Assembly: GCF_001644015.1 (NCBI RefSeq)
Contig: NZ_LUUI01000091.1
Coordinates: 1 to 64,000, forward strand
Direction of reading: 5' to 3'
DNA from: Methylomonas lenta
Lineage (GTDB): Bacteria; Pseudomonadota; Gammaproteobacteria; Methylococcales; Methylomonadaceae
Length of the DNA: 64,000 nucleotides
Under the pieces are notes generated by a model that was not told the origin of the DNA, did not search any database, and worked only from the letters and a program-made list of their open reading frames with translations. This document shows positions 1 to 8,461 of the stretch, piece by piece. The translations under genes and the position numbers were made by a program. Position 1 is the stretch's first letter, and each line of letters begins with the position of its first letter.

Positions 1-40
1 TAATGGCAGTGACGCAAAGTATGGGAACCATAAGCGGAAG

Positions 41-472
41 TTAAATTTGGCGAAATCCTAAGTACCCAAGTAAACTTTGCTGTAATCGGCTAATGTGTGC
101 TGACTCTTCTTGCTCGGGATAGGCGCAGGCAGCAAACTTTCCCCAAATCGGGGCGGGCCAGGCCTTGTCTGTTTTATATCGTGCAACATGATGTAAATGT
201 AACTGAGGCACTAAATTGCCGATAGCGGCAATATTAAGTTTGTCTGGTTGATAAATGTCTATGAGTTTTTCTGCTAATAAACACGATTCCTGCAACAATT
301 GTTGCCTGTCGCAGTCATTAAGCTGATAAATTTCACCGATGTCGTTGCGCTGAGGTACCAGAATAAACCAGGGATACTGACTGTCGTTCATCATTAACAA
401 TTGCGACAGGGCAAAATTACCAACGACAAAACAATCCTGTTGCAGGCGAGGGTGTAACTGAAACTTATTCAT
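41..472 (-). CDS. HIT family protein (histidine triad nucleotide-binding)
   Basis: Encodes 143 residues of a HIT-fold protein, a family of nucleotide hydrolases and transferases acting on phosphoanhydride or phosphoramidate substrates in the cytoplasm. The triad lies at residues 90-95 as Q-L-H-L-H-H. The first histidine is glutamine, a variant I associate with proteobacterial HIT proteins ending in the AWPAPIWG stretch seen just after it. I chose the ATG at 472 because AAGGAT lies about nine bases upstream; a GTG at 529 would add 19 residues without a clear ribosome site. The exact substrate cannot be told from sequence. The family call is good. Confidence 0.82.
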   Translation of the reverse strand: MNKFQLHPRLQQDCFVVGNFALSQLLMMNDSQYPWFILVPQRNDIGEIYQLNDCDRQQLLQESCLLAEKLIDIYQPDKLNIAAIGNLVPQLHLHHVARYKTDKAWPAPIWGKFAACAYPEQEESAHISRLQQSLLGYLGFRQI

Positions 473-622
473 GGCAGAAATATCCTTGGCTGAAAGCCGA
501 AAATTGTAGTCTATGTATGACCTACTCACGACGCCCTACAAATCTGTTTAAAGCAAGTATTTGAGTTATAGGGCAAATTAGCGATAATAAACACCGATAA
601 TAAAAACTATAAAGGTGGCGCT

Positions 623-1672
623 ATGTCAGCCCAAGGTATAACTCTTCCCTATCAAGCCAGCCGTCTTAATCTGTCGGTATCATTTCGTTTTCTACTGAGT
701 TTGTATGCGATTGTGCCCGTCTGCGTGCTGCTGCAGTTGCTGGATAGATGGGTATTTAATCATGCCTTGCTTGATATGTTGCCCAGTAGCCCCAGCCATT
801 TCTTGTTGTTTCAGATTCTGTTTGGTACCCCACATATCATTGCCAGCAATCTGTTGCTGTTCAGTCATGCGGATTATGTCAGCTGCTTTAAAAATAAACT
901 GATCGGCATGTCGTTGTTCATTGTTGTGTTTTTTGGCGTGGGTAGTTTATTTATTCCCTACCGGGCTTTATACATTATCACTGCTTGCTGGACGGTTTAT
1001 CACGTTTTAAAGCAGCAACATGGCATTGCAAAAGCCGTTTGTCGTTTACCGAATTGGGCGTTTTATCTACAGCTTTGGTTGAGCGTCAGTGCGGGTATTT
1101 TTATTTACTTAGGCATTTTTTTAAAAAATAGCCTGACACCACAACAGGCCGAACTGGTTTTGCAGATTTCTAGTATGCTGACCATAGTGTTGATAGCGAG
1201 CACATTTGTTTGTCAAAAATTCGTGCCCAGTCGTTTCGGCTGGTATTTTTTATGGGCCAATACATTGCTAGTGGTAGCGAGTTGGTATGTTTATAGTCAA
1301 CAGTATTATTTCTTGGCGATTCTGATGCCGCGCCTGGTGCATGACATCACGGCATATAGTTTTTATGTCAGTCACGATGTCAATCGGCATAGCCAACATG
1401 CTGATAATGGACTGTTTAAATTGACAAGCCGTTGTCATTTACCGGCTGCATTGGTTTTGCCATTGCTCTCGTTGGTACTGACTTATCTTTTGCAGGCTTA
1501 TGGTGATGATTTAGTCAACCTAGTCTTGCAAACCTTGTTTGCCACCCAAATTTACAAAGCGGTGACGCTAGGTGTCATTGGGTATCTGGCCTTGATGCAT
1601 TATTACACCGAATCTTTCGTATGGGCGGCAGGATCTCCGCTAAGGCGTTATATTCGTTTTAGCGGGTTTTAA
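623..1672 (+). CDS. Polytopic membrane protein with conserved-looking histidines
   Basis: A 349-residue integral membrane protein with about eight or nine hydrophobic segments, starting at an ATG with AAGGTGG upstream. I do not recognise the family with confidence. Histidines cluster at membrane edges: TPH71, H127 and H133 in YHVLKQQH, H240 in LVHD, and H251/H256 in SHDVNRH. This spacing recalls membrane di-iron or carotenoid-cleaving (Brp/Blh-type) enzymes, where such histidines bind metal, but that is only a resemblance. Its 3' end overlaps the convergent neighbour by 33 bases. It has no other obvious partner. Confidence 0.7.
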   Translation: MSAQGITLPYQASRLNLSVSFRFLLSLYAIVPVCVLLQLLDRWVFNHALLDMLPSSPSHFLLFQILFGTPHIIASNLLLFSHADYVSCFKNKLIGMSLFIVVFFGVGSLFIPYRALYIITACWTVYHVLKQQHGIAKAVCRLPNWAFYLQLWLSVSAGIFIYLGIFLKNSLTPQQAELVLQISSMLTIVLIASTFVCQKFVPSRFGWYFLWANTLLVVASWYVYSQQYYFLAILMPRLVHDITAYSFYVSHDVNRHSQHADNGLFKLTSRCHLPAALVLPLLSLVLTYLLQAYGDDLVNLVLQTLFATQIYKAVTLGVIGYLALMHYYTESFVWAAGSPLRRYIRFSGF

Positions 1673-2431
1673 GGTGATCTCTTCCTGGGATAAAAATGTA
1701 GGGTAGTGATAGCCATACCAACTACTAACATGCAGATACTTACGTATTGGGGTTTTAATTAGTAATAACAGTAAACCAATCGAATACAAACACCAAACCG
1801 CTGCCCATTCATTCATATTATTGGTGGTCATAAAGGCTAACAAGGGGCCGGTGAATACATGGTAAGCCACCAGTTTCCAAGAGCCATATAGCAAGGGCAA
1901 GATGAACGCGGCATAGATATAACTGTTGGCCATTAAAATACTGCCATTGGCAGGAATGGCCCAGGCAATATGCCATTGACCGGATGTGGAGCAAATCTCG
2001 CGACCACAAAACGGCATGCTGTATTTGATGTTCATGCCCGGCAGGAATTGGTAAAACCGGTCAAAGCAGTAGCTGGCCCATTTAAAGGGGTATATACGCA
2101 TCATGAAAATAGTGGCTGCAGCAAAACAGAACATATAAACCGCTGGGGCTATGCGTCTTCGTACGTTTTGCGGAATGAAATGCAAAGCTACAGCATTGAT
2201 AAAAAAAGGCTGAAAGGCAATATGCATATAACCCAGAAAGGTCGCAATCTGATTGCGCGGGTTTAAACACTCATCAATCACTGAATAGGTATAGGCTTGC
2301 AGTAATTCCATTAAAGAAAAGTAAGCCAACGCAGCGCACAAGGTTTTGGATTCGCCTTTGTGATAAAAATAAGCAGTGCTAACAAAACCGGTTGTGGCAA
2401 GCATAGCCGAAGCTTCTCCACTCCAACACAT
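1640..2431 (-). CDS. DUF5765-like polytopic membrane protein
   Basis: A 263-residue membrane protein with roughly six or seven hydrophobic segments. It begins MCWSGEASA, a start I associate with DUF5765, a family of unknown function. The ATG at 2431 has AGGAG five bases upstream, so I prefer it to the ATG at 2479. Cysteines and aromatic residues are frequent between segments (for example GREICSTSGQWH), and there is a polar N-A-N-E-W-type patch near the C-terminal end. It converges on the histidine-rich membrane protein and overlaps its end. The function is unknown. Confidence 0.72.
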   Translation of the reverse strand: MCWSGEASAMLATTGFVSTAYFYHKGESKTLCAALAYFSLMELLQAYTYSVIDECLNPRNQIATFLGYMHIAFQPFFINAVALHFIPQNVRRRIAPAVYMFCFAAATIFMMRIYPFKWASYCFDRFYQFLPGMNIKYSMPFCGREICSTSGQWHIAWAIPANGSILMANSYIYAAFILPLLYGSWKLVAYHVFTGPLLAFMTTNNMNEWAAVWCLYSIGLLLLLIKTPIRKYLHVSSWYGYHYPTFLSQEEITLKPAKTNITP

Positions 2432-2675
2432 AACATCTCCTGGGATTGATTCTATATTTAGCACTTGATTTTGATTCAACGACCTTGCGTTGGTTTGTGC
2501 TAAAAATGGCAGCGTTCAATCTTCGGTTGATTGCTGTATGGCCTCTGGCTTTAACAGTAGGGGGTATTGCAAATATTGTGCAGCTCTGTATTCCGGATAA
2601 CTCCCTTTGTGTTTATCGACGTGGTGGCTTTCTGTAAGTGTGCTTGGCTAGGCCATTGGCGCTATATTACAACAA

Positions 2676-2700
2676 AGCCGTTTAAAACATAAAGACGGCT
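2676..2700 (-). terminator. Probable terminator of the ligase-thi-dodecin operon
   Basis: On the minus strand an AGCCGT...ACGGCT stem with a 13-base T-rich loop is followed by TTGTTGT. It lies 26 bases past the dodecin stop. The six-base stem and broken T tract make it a modest intrinsic terminator. Confidence 0.45.
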
Positions 2701-2725
2701 CTGTAGCATAGATTGTCATGATCGA

Positions 2726-2935
2726 TTAGCTGGACAATGTATAGCCTACTTTAATTGTCACTTGCCAATGCGCCACCTTGCCATTGTCAATATGACCACG
2801 GGTTTCTACGACTTCAAACCAACGCATGTTTTTAATGGTTTCACCGGCTTTTGCCACAGCACATTCAATGGCTTGCTGAATGCCAACAGAAGATGAGCCG
2901 GTCAATTCGATTTTTTGATAGACATGATCTGGCAT
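2726..2935 (-). CDS. Dodecin, flavin-binding storage protein
   Basis: A 69-residue protein with the complete dodecin pattern: [12 protein letters not shown] at the N-terminus, an amphipathic helix ([18 protein letters not shown]) and the strand motif [13 protein letters not shown], whose Trp stacks on flavin, then [10 protein letters not shown]. Dodecins form hollow dodecamers that bind and buffer riboflavin, FMN or FAD in the cytoplasm. GAGGA stands seven bases before the ATG. The gene follows thiE by 14 bases and is the last cistron of a cofactor-related operon, so co-expression with thiamine synthesis is likely. Confidence 0.93.
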   Translation of the reverse strand: MPDHVYQKIELTGSSSVGIQQAIECAVAKAGETIKNMRWFEVVETRGHIDNGKVAHWQVTIKVGYTLSS

Positions 2936-2949
2936 AAGGATTCCTCAGG

Positions 2950-3567
2950 TTAAAGTTTAAATAGAGCTTGATAAGCATGGGCAGCCGCTTCGGGTTCGTG
3001 GTCGAATACACCACCTATTACTGCCAGTAAGTCTGCACCTGCTGCAATTAACTGTCCACCATTTTTCGGCAAAATGCCACCAATGGCAACGATGGGGATC
3101 TGTAAATGTTGTTTGGCTAGGGTAAGGGTGGCGATTTCAGCAGGCGCAGCCAAGGGCTTGGAGCCGGAGGGGAAGAAACGGCCGAACGCCACATAATTAG
3201 CGCCATTGCTGGCTGCAATATCGGCTTTTTGCAGATCGTTATAACAGGATACGCCGATGATGGCCTCAGGCCCTAGCTTGCTGCGGGCATAATTAATATC
3301 ACCATCGTCCTTACCCAAATGTACGCCATCTGCCCCAATAGTCAGCGCCAGTTCCACACTATCGTTAATCAGCAAGGGCACTTGATAAGCATGGCAAATT
3401 TTTAATATTTGGCTAGCCAATGCATAGGCATCGATGGGGTTTTTGTCGCGATATTGCACTACTACCGCACCGCCTTTTAATGCGGCTTCCACATCTTGTA
3501 AAACTTGCGAAATGGATTTGTTTTCGGGCTGGGTGATAGCGTATAAACCACGGTTTGGAAATCTCAT
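2950..3567 (-). CDS. thiE: Thiamine phosphate synthase ThiE
   Basis: A 205-residue TIM-barrel enzyme that joins HMP-PP and thiazole phosphate to make thiamine phosphate. Typical blocks are present: RGLYAIT at the start, VVQYRDK (diphosphate and HMP-PP binding), LLINDSVELA with GADGVHLG, IIGVSCYN, NYVAFGRFFPS and VAIGGI near the C-terminus. The start is taken at 3567, where ATG overlaps the thiD stop as ATGA. An ATG four codons earlier is possible. Tight coupling to thiD upstream and dodecin downstream supports one transcript. Confidence 0.95.
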   Translation of the reverse strand: MRFPNRGLYAITQPENKSISQVLQDVEAALKGGAVVVQYRDKNPIDAYALASQILKICHAYQVPLLINDSVELALTIGADGVHLGKDDGDINYARSKLGPEAIIGVSCYNDLQKADIAASNGANYVAFGRFFPSGSKPLAAPAEIATLTLAKQHLQIPIVAIGGILPKNGGQLIAAGADLLAVIGGVFDHEPEAAAHAYQALFKL

Positions 3568-4349
3568 GCATCCATCCAAAACAAACGATTGGGATTATGC
3601 TGCCCGTGGCCGGGTTGATAGGCTGCTGCCAAAGCTTGCCATGTGTATTCCTGGGCTTCGTTGGCAGCGGTAAATACATCCAGACCCTGGGCGAGTAGAG
3701 CCGCGATCGTGCTGGCCAAAGTACATCCCGAGCCATGGTAGCTGTGCGGCAAGCGCTCCCAGTTGAAGGTTTCGTTTAACTTGTTTGGCATGTATAAGCG
3801 GTTATGTACCAATTCAGAGTCCTCGTGTGTGCCGGTTATCAATACGTAATCCGCCCCTTTGGTTTGTAAGATTTGGCCGCATTCGGCTAAATCGTCTTCA
3901 TTTGCTAATTTGCGTGCCTCATGAGAATTTGGCGTTAATATCGTGGTTAATGGCAACAGTTGTTCGGTAATAATGTCAATTAACGGTTTGCCGGCTAATT
4001 CAGTACCACCGCCTGAAGCCAGTACGGGGTCGAGTACTACAGGAATGTTTGGACATGTCATCAAAATCTCGCAAAGTGCCAGTGCGATGTCAGGATGTCC
4101 GATCAAGCCAATTTTGATGGCATCGAATTTAAAATCTTTACGCAAGGTTTCGAATTGGCTGATGATATTTTCCACCTTTTGTGGCATCAGTTTTTTTACA
4201 TTGCGACTATCTTGTTCAGTCAAGCTGGTAATAATACTGGCGGCATGACAGCGATGACTGGCGATAGCTTCAATGTCGGCTTGAATACCAGCACCACCAC
4301 TGGGATCGTGTCCGGAAAAGCATAATACGATAGGGCGTTTGGGGCTCAT
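3564..4349 (-). CDS. thiD: Hydroxymethylpyrimidine (phosphate) kinase ThiD
   Basis: A 261-residue ribokinase-fold kinase that phosphorylates HMP twice to HMP-PP for thiamine synthesis. Diagnostic pieces are SGHDPSGGAGIQADIEA at residues 13-29, KIGLIGHP, VVLDPVLASGGG, ILTPNSHEA and the catalytic anion-hole stretch HGSGCTLASTIAA (Asp replaced by Ser in the usual GTGC-type motif, as in many ThiD proteins). The start codon overlaps the ligase stop as ATGA and its own stop overlaps thiE, so translation of the three genes is coupled. Confidence 0.95.
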   Translation of the reverse strand: MSPKRPIVLCFSGHDPSGGAGIQADIEAIASHRCHAASIITSLTEQDSRNVKKLMPQKVENIISQFETLRKDFKFDAIKIGLIGHPDIALALCEILMTCPNIPVVLDPVLASGGGTELAGKPLIDIITEQLLPLTTILTPNSHEARKLANEDDLAECGQILQTKGADYVLITGTHEDSELVHNRLYMPNKLNETFNWERLPHSYHGSGCTLASTIAALLAQGLDVFTAANEAQEYTWQALAAAYQPGHGQHNPNRLFWMDA

Positions 4350-6301
4350 GCGCTTTCTCCTTTCAGCAACAGCAAAAAATCTTGCTCACTGATGATAGTG
4401 ACATCTTTTTCGCGAGCAGCAGTTAGCTTGTTGGCACCGACATTGTCACCCGCCACCAGATAATCGGTTTTGGCTGAAACTGCACTGCCAACTTTTGCGC
4501 CAGCCGCTTTGGCTTGTTTACCCAGCTCGTCGCGAGTGCCACTATGTAGAGTGCCGGTGAAAACGACTAGTTTGCCAGCTAGCGTTTTTGCCGCCTGGTC
4601 TTGGCTGTGTTGGCTAGCTTGTAGATTAAATCCCAGTGCCATCAGCCTGTCAAATAAAGGTTTGATGGCGATAAAACCTTCTTTAATCGCCGCCGCAGTT
4701 TTTTCGGCAAAGCCTTCAATGCTGATGATATCGACTTCGCTCAGGTTAAAGATGTCTACTAAAGCATGATGCGCTAGCAAACGCTCACAATTACCTAAGC
4801 CCATTCTAAATACCCCAAAAGCCGCCAAAAAGCGCCAGTCCTCCACCGCTTCGTTGCGACTGCGCAGTAATTGTGTCAGCAGGTTTTCAGATTGTTTTGG
4901 CCCGAAGCCCATGCTTTCGAATTGTTCGTTTGTCAGCGCGTAAATTTCGTCGACTCGGCGAATCCCGAATTCGTAAAGTTTTTTGATGGTAGCCGAGCCG
5001 AAGCCGTCATTGTTTTTCAGTACCCGGAAAAAATGTTCCATGCTATGAGTAATTTGCGCCGGACATTCAAAATTATTAGGACAAAGTAGGAAATCGTTAT
5101 CCCATATCGGCTCATGATGACAGCTAGGGCAATGACTGGGCACCTGTGGTTGCGCTGCAATAATCACGCGCTCAATTTTGGGAATGACTTCGCCGGAGCG
5201 GGCTAATTGGATAATGGCGCCAGGACCTATGCCGTTATCCAGCACCATTTTGTAATGATGCGCGGTTGCCCGTGACAGCAAAGCACCGCTGAGCCTGACG
5301 GGTTCTAATTCAGCAACCGGGGTGATGCGGCCGGAGCGTGAGGTTTGCGGGGTTACACTTAATACCTCGACTTCTGCGGTTTGCTGATTTTCCTTGTACG
5401 CCAATTGCCAGCGATGATGATGGCGAGTAGCACCCAGATGCTGCTTAAGTTCGTCGTCGATAATTTCCAGAATCACGCCGTCTACGTCGTAATCGACCTT
5501 ATGCCAAATATCTTTGATGATGTGTTCAAAGTCGCTTATCAACGCTTGCCATGGCCCCGTCCAACACGGTAGCAGGGCAAAAGGATAAAACACTGCCGCT
5601 TGATCCTTGATAGCAAGTTCTGCGTGTTCTTCTAATTGTTTTTCTTTGATCACGCTAGCCTGGAAATTACGCGCGTTGTCGAAAAAATCGGCTAAATTTT
5701 CATCGAAATAACTACGGCTAACCACGATTTCACCTGGGCCTAGTCCGCGTTGGCCTTGATTGGCTACCTGTAAGCCGCGTTCGAATACACGGCTTATATC
5801 AGTGCCTTTACGGCCGTCGCCACGGGTATAGAGCATGTTGCCATCATCAAAAGCGGCATATCCATCCAGTTTGGGGGTGACTTTAAAAATCAGTTTCGCG
5901 AAGTTTTTATCCAGTTCTTCACAGGCTTTTTCGATGCGTCCTGCCCAGCGGTGGACATCGTCAAGACTGTAAGCTTTATCAGTTGACAGCATGATGACGG
6001 GTAGATCCACCGTTTTACCGGCAAAAGCAGGCTCTGGTTCAACGGTTTGCAGAAGCGGATGTTGAGGCTGACGTTTATTTAGCTCTGCCAGATAAGTAAA
6101 GTCGTAATCCGTATCGCTGATAACAGGCTCACCACCACGATACAAAGCATTAGCAATGTGCAAAAAGTCGATTAATTCGTTGTCGCCGGCAGAAGCGATT
6201 AAATCCGGCTGCTGACAAAGTTGGCAAAAACGTTGTTCAGATAAATCTAAAAAGCTTAGATTGGCTTGGGAAACGAGATTTTTCTGGTTAGCAGTCAGCA
6301 T
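4346..6301 (-). CDS. Divergent NAD-dependent DNA ligase (LigA type)
   Basis: A 651-residue ligase with the LigA order: N-terminal Ia domain, adenylation domain with KLDG at residues 144-147 (Lys144 would carry AMP), TRGDGRKGTDIS at 159-170, DVDGVILEI, an OB domain with ARSGEVIPKI, a four-cysteine zinc finger (C391, C394, C407, C413), helix-hairpin-helix repeats and a C-terminal BRCT. It is divergent. The Glu usually two residues before the adenylated Lys is Thr142, and the strongly conserved NPRNAAAGSLRQ segment reads DNARNFQASVIKEK. It seals nicks if active. Such a protein may be a second ligase beside a housekeeping LigA elsewhere. It is the first gene of the thi-dodecin operon. Confidence 0.85.
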   Translation of the reverse strand: MLTANQKNLVSQANLSFLDLSEQRFCQLCQQPDLIASAGDNELIDFLHIANALYRGGEPVISDTDYDFTYLAELNKRQPQHPLLQTVEPEPAFAGKTVDLPVIMLSTDKAYSLDDVHRWAGRIEKACEELDKNFAKLIFKVTPKLDGYAAFDDGNMLYTRGDGRKGTDISRVFERGLQVANQGQRGLGPGEIVVSRSYFDENLADFFDNARNFQASVIKEKQLEEHAELAIKDQAAVFYPFALLPCWTGPWQALISDFEHIIKDIWHKVDYDVDGVILEIIDDELKQHLGATRHHHRWQLAYKENQQTAEVEVLSVTPQTSRSGRITPVAELEPVRLSGALLSRATAHHYKMVLDNGIGPGAIIQLARSGEVIPKIERVIIAAQPQVPSHCPSCHHEPIWDNDFLLCPNNFECPAQITHSMEHFFRVLKNNDGFGSATIKKLYEFGIRRVDEIYALTNEQFESMGFGPKQSENLLTQLLRSRNEAVEDWRFLAAFGVFRMGLGNCERLLAHHALVDIFNLSEVDIISIEGFAEKTAAAIKEGFIAIKPLFDRLMALGFNLQASQHSQDQAAKTLAGKLVVFTGTLHSGTRDELGKQAKAAGAKVGSAVSAKTDYLVAGDNVGANKLTAAREKDVTIISEQDFLLLLKGESA

Positions 6302-6366
6302 GATGAGGCGGGAATGAAGTCAATCTGGCCGTCGATTATAGAGGAATATGGCAAAATGACAGGCAG

Positions 6367-6398
6367 AAAAAAGGGCGGGGAATTAAGTTCACCCGCCC
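6367..6398 (-). terminator. Intrinsic terminator, leftward
   Basis: On the minus strand GGGCGGG, a 12-base loop and CCCGCCC form a seven-pair all-GC stem followed directly by six T residues. No protein gene ends here on this strand. It therefore terminates either a short RNA or the leader of the ligase operon. Confidence 0.75.
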
Positions 6399-6450
6399 AG
6401 AGACCTATCTTTCAAGAGGATCATGTTAACAGAAGGATATCAATCAACAT
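6367..6450 (-). ncRNA. Candidate FNR-controlled small RNA (or attenuated leader)
   Basis: Reading leftward, a perfect FNR-type box (6481-6500) is followed by -10-like TATACA/TACACT at about 6464-6457. About 80 bases later comes a strong intrinsic terminator. The interval has no open frame of note. It is rich in CU motifs that mirror Shine-Dalgarno sequences (AUCCUUCU and AUCCUCUUG), a common seed type in regulatory RNAs. The box centre is about 41 bases before the predicted start, as in class II FNR promoters. An alternative is an attenuated 5' leader of the ligase operon, which begins 66 bases beyond the terminator. I cannot assign it to a named RNA family. Confidence 0.5.
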
Positions 6451-6480
6451 GGGTATAGTGTATAGGCAAATATTTTCTAG

Positions 6481-6500
6481 ATATTGATTTAGATCAATAT
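6481..6500. promoter_or_regulatory. FNR/CRP-family binding site
   Basis: ATATTGAT-TTAG-ATCAATAT is a perfect inverted repeat containing the full FNR consensus TTGAT-N4-ATCAA. The nearest promoter-like sequence in the right position lies to its left, driving leftward transcription. The rightward gene (diguanylate cyclase) is over 600 bases away. Confidence 0.65.
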
Positions 6501-7138
6501 TTACAAAGTTATCTATTTAGGTTGATAATGTTTATATAAGAAATTGATTCTTAAGTATTAATGTTATGATTTACAGCGTTTTTTTCATTTTTTGATCGGC
6601 GTAAATGACAATTTGGCTCCCAATGGCTTGCGAGGTTATGGTTGAATTTGCAAATCGGATACCGGTGCTGGTTTTGATTATTGAAACCGCGGTAATCTAT
6701 TCTCATCGATCAGATGAATGAAGTGAGCTGGCAAAACCTCCAATACCTGATAAACGCAAGACTGATTTGTGACATGATTACTGGAAAATAAATCTAAATA
6801 AAACCTAAGCTATGATGGATTTTTAGTTATTCAAGATTGTTTTCAGCGCTTTAGGTCGCCGTTTGACTGAGAAGAGCTGGCGTGATTTGGTTAAAAAGTG
6901 ATTGAATTCATCGATTCTTTCGGTAATTCTAGCTATAGTTAGCCAGTAATGGATTTGGGTTCAACAAAAATAACCGAACAGAAGATGAAGGTTTAATGAA
7001 GTCGACTGGGGTCTTCAATTATTTATTATAATCAATAGGCTGTATGCAGAGTCTATTTTTAGTATTGTTATCAGGGAGCGTTTGTTTGGACTTCATCGTA
7101 TGCCTTACCTACCAACGGCAAACAGGCCTGGATTCTAA
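6501..7138. other. Non-coding interval before the diguanylate cyclase
   Basis: An AT-rich stretch of about 640 bases with no convincing gene on either strand and no clear repeat. It may hold the promoter and a long leader of the gene at 7139. Confidence 0.4.
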
Positions 7139-8377
7139 ATGAAAGGTGTAAGTTTCCTTATTTTTTCGGTGTTATGGCTGGCTATGATTGCTTTTTCTTT
7201 TCATTACCAGGTCGAAGACGATAAAAAATACGCTGAAAGAGTTGTATTTAAGCAAGCTGAGATGTTTTTTAAACACCTCGTACAAATACGGCAATGGAAC
7301 AGCCAGCATGGTGGCGTGTACGCACCTATTACTGTAAATACAGCCCCTAATCCCTATCTAAAAGTGCCCAATCGGGATGTGTCCCTACCAAACGGTATTC
7401 AGCTAACTCTGATTAATCCTGCCTATATGACACGGCAGTTGGCGGAGTTGGAAGAAAATGGCAGTGGTATCCGTTTTCATATCACCAGTTTGACACCGAT
7501 ACGTCCTGAAAATAAAGCCGATGATTGGGAAGCCAAGGCGCTACAAGCGTTTGCAAAGGGAGCATCTTTTTTTACCGAATTAACCGATATTGGGGGGCAG
7601 CCGTTTTACCGTTACATGGGGCCTTTAAAGTTGGATAGTGATTGTCTGAAATGTCATGCTGATCAAGAAAGTGAAGTAGGGGATATACGGGGCGGTATTA
7701 GTGTCAGCCTGCCGGGTGAATTTATCGACGATTTCGTTTCAGATCGAGTGGAAAGACTAAGAAAATCCCATTTATTGATTGCTGCAGTCGGTTTGCTGGC
7801 GTTATTGATAGCCTCCTGGGCGCAATCAAAATTGAGCAGACGTTTGACTAAGGCACAAAGCCACTTGCAGCTGGCTTATTTGGATTCTTTAACCTTGTTA
7901 CCTAATCGACGGTATTACGATGCTTTTTTACGCCGCGAATGGAAGCGGGCTACTCGACATCATTATCCGTTGTCGATGATTATGATCGATATCGATTTTT
8001 TCAAGGCCTACAATGACAATTTAGGTCATCCTGAAGGTGATCAGTGTTTGCGGCAAGTGGGACGTACATTAAGACGTTATTTCAGGCGTTCAGGTGATTT
8101 GATCGCTCGCTATGGCGGAGAAGAGTTTTGCGTGGTGGCGGCGTGTGATTCCATGCAAATCATGCAATTGGCAGAAATTTTACGGATGGCAGTTGAAACT
8201 ATGAAATTACCACATCCTGATTCCAATGTTTCCCAATACGTGACGATTAGTTTGGGTGTGGCGACCTTGATACCTGCTGAGAATATGGAATGTGGGGATT
8301 TATTGCTCCATGCGGACCAAGCTTTGTACAAAGCTAAACACTCGGGTCGAAATAGGGTGGCGAAATATCAAGTTTAA
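7139..8377 (+). CDS. Diguanylate cyclase with periplasmic c-heme (DUF3365-type) sensor
   Basis: A 412-residue inner-membrane protein that makes c-di-GMP from two GTP. An N-terminal membrane helix (about 4-22) leads into a periplasmic DUF3365/Tll0287-like domain carrying a heme c motif, C169-L-K-C172-H. A second helix (212-228) precedes a GGDEF domain (about 245-410). The domain looks active: GGEEF at 326-330 and the metal Asp in MIDIDFFKAYNDNLGH. The product-inhibition site RSGD lies exactly five residues before GGEEF, so feedback control is expected. The sensor probably responds to redox state or a gas ligand; this is inferred from the heme motif. The ribosome site is weak. Confidence 0.9.
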   Translation: MKGVSFLIFSVLWLAMIAFSFHYQVEDDKKYAERVVFKQAEMFFKHLVQIRQWNSQHGGVYAPITVNTAPNPYLKVPNRDVSLPNGIQLTLINPAYMTRQLAELEENGSGIRFHITSLTPIRPENKADDWEAKALQAFAKGASFFTELTDIGGQPFYRYMGPLKLDSDCLKCHADQESEVGDIRGGISVSLPGEFIDDFVSDRVERLRKSHLLIAAVGLLALLIASWAQSKLSRRLTKAQSHLQLAYLDSLTLLPNRRYYDAFLRREWKRATRHHYPLSMIMIDIDFFKAYNDNLGHPEGDQCLRQVGRTLRRYFRRSGDLIARYGGEEFCVVAACDSMQIMQLAEILRMAVETMKLPHPDSNVSQYVTISLGVATLIPAENMECGDLLLHADQALYKAKHSGRNRVAKYQV

Positions 8378-8461
8378 GCTAATTGTCTAAGACTAAATAC
8401 TCTGGAGTGCGGGCGGATTTTTGTTTGGCTAATAGATTTTTCGTGCGCAGGGCAAGCGCGC

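Noticed and set aside
1-40. Possible gene end left of the HIT gene
   Set aside because: Only 40 bases are visible with no reading-frame evidence.
6481-7138. FNR control of the diguanylate cyclase at 7139
   Set aside because: The box is more than 600 bases from that start, and the promoter-like and terminator signals point left. Not excluded but less likely.
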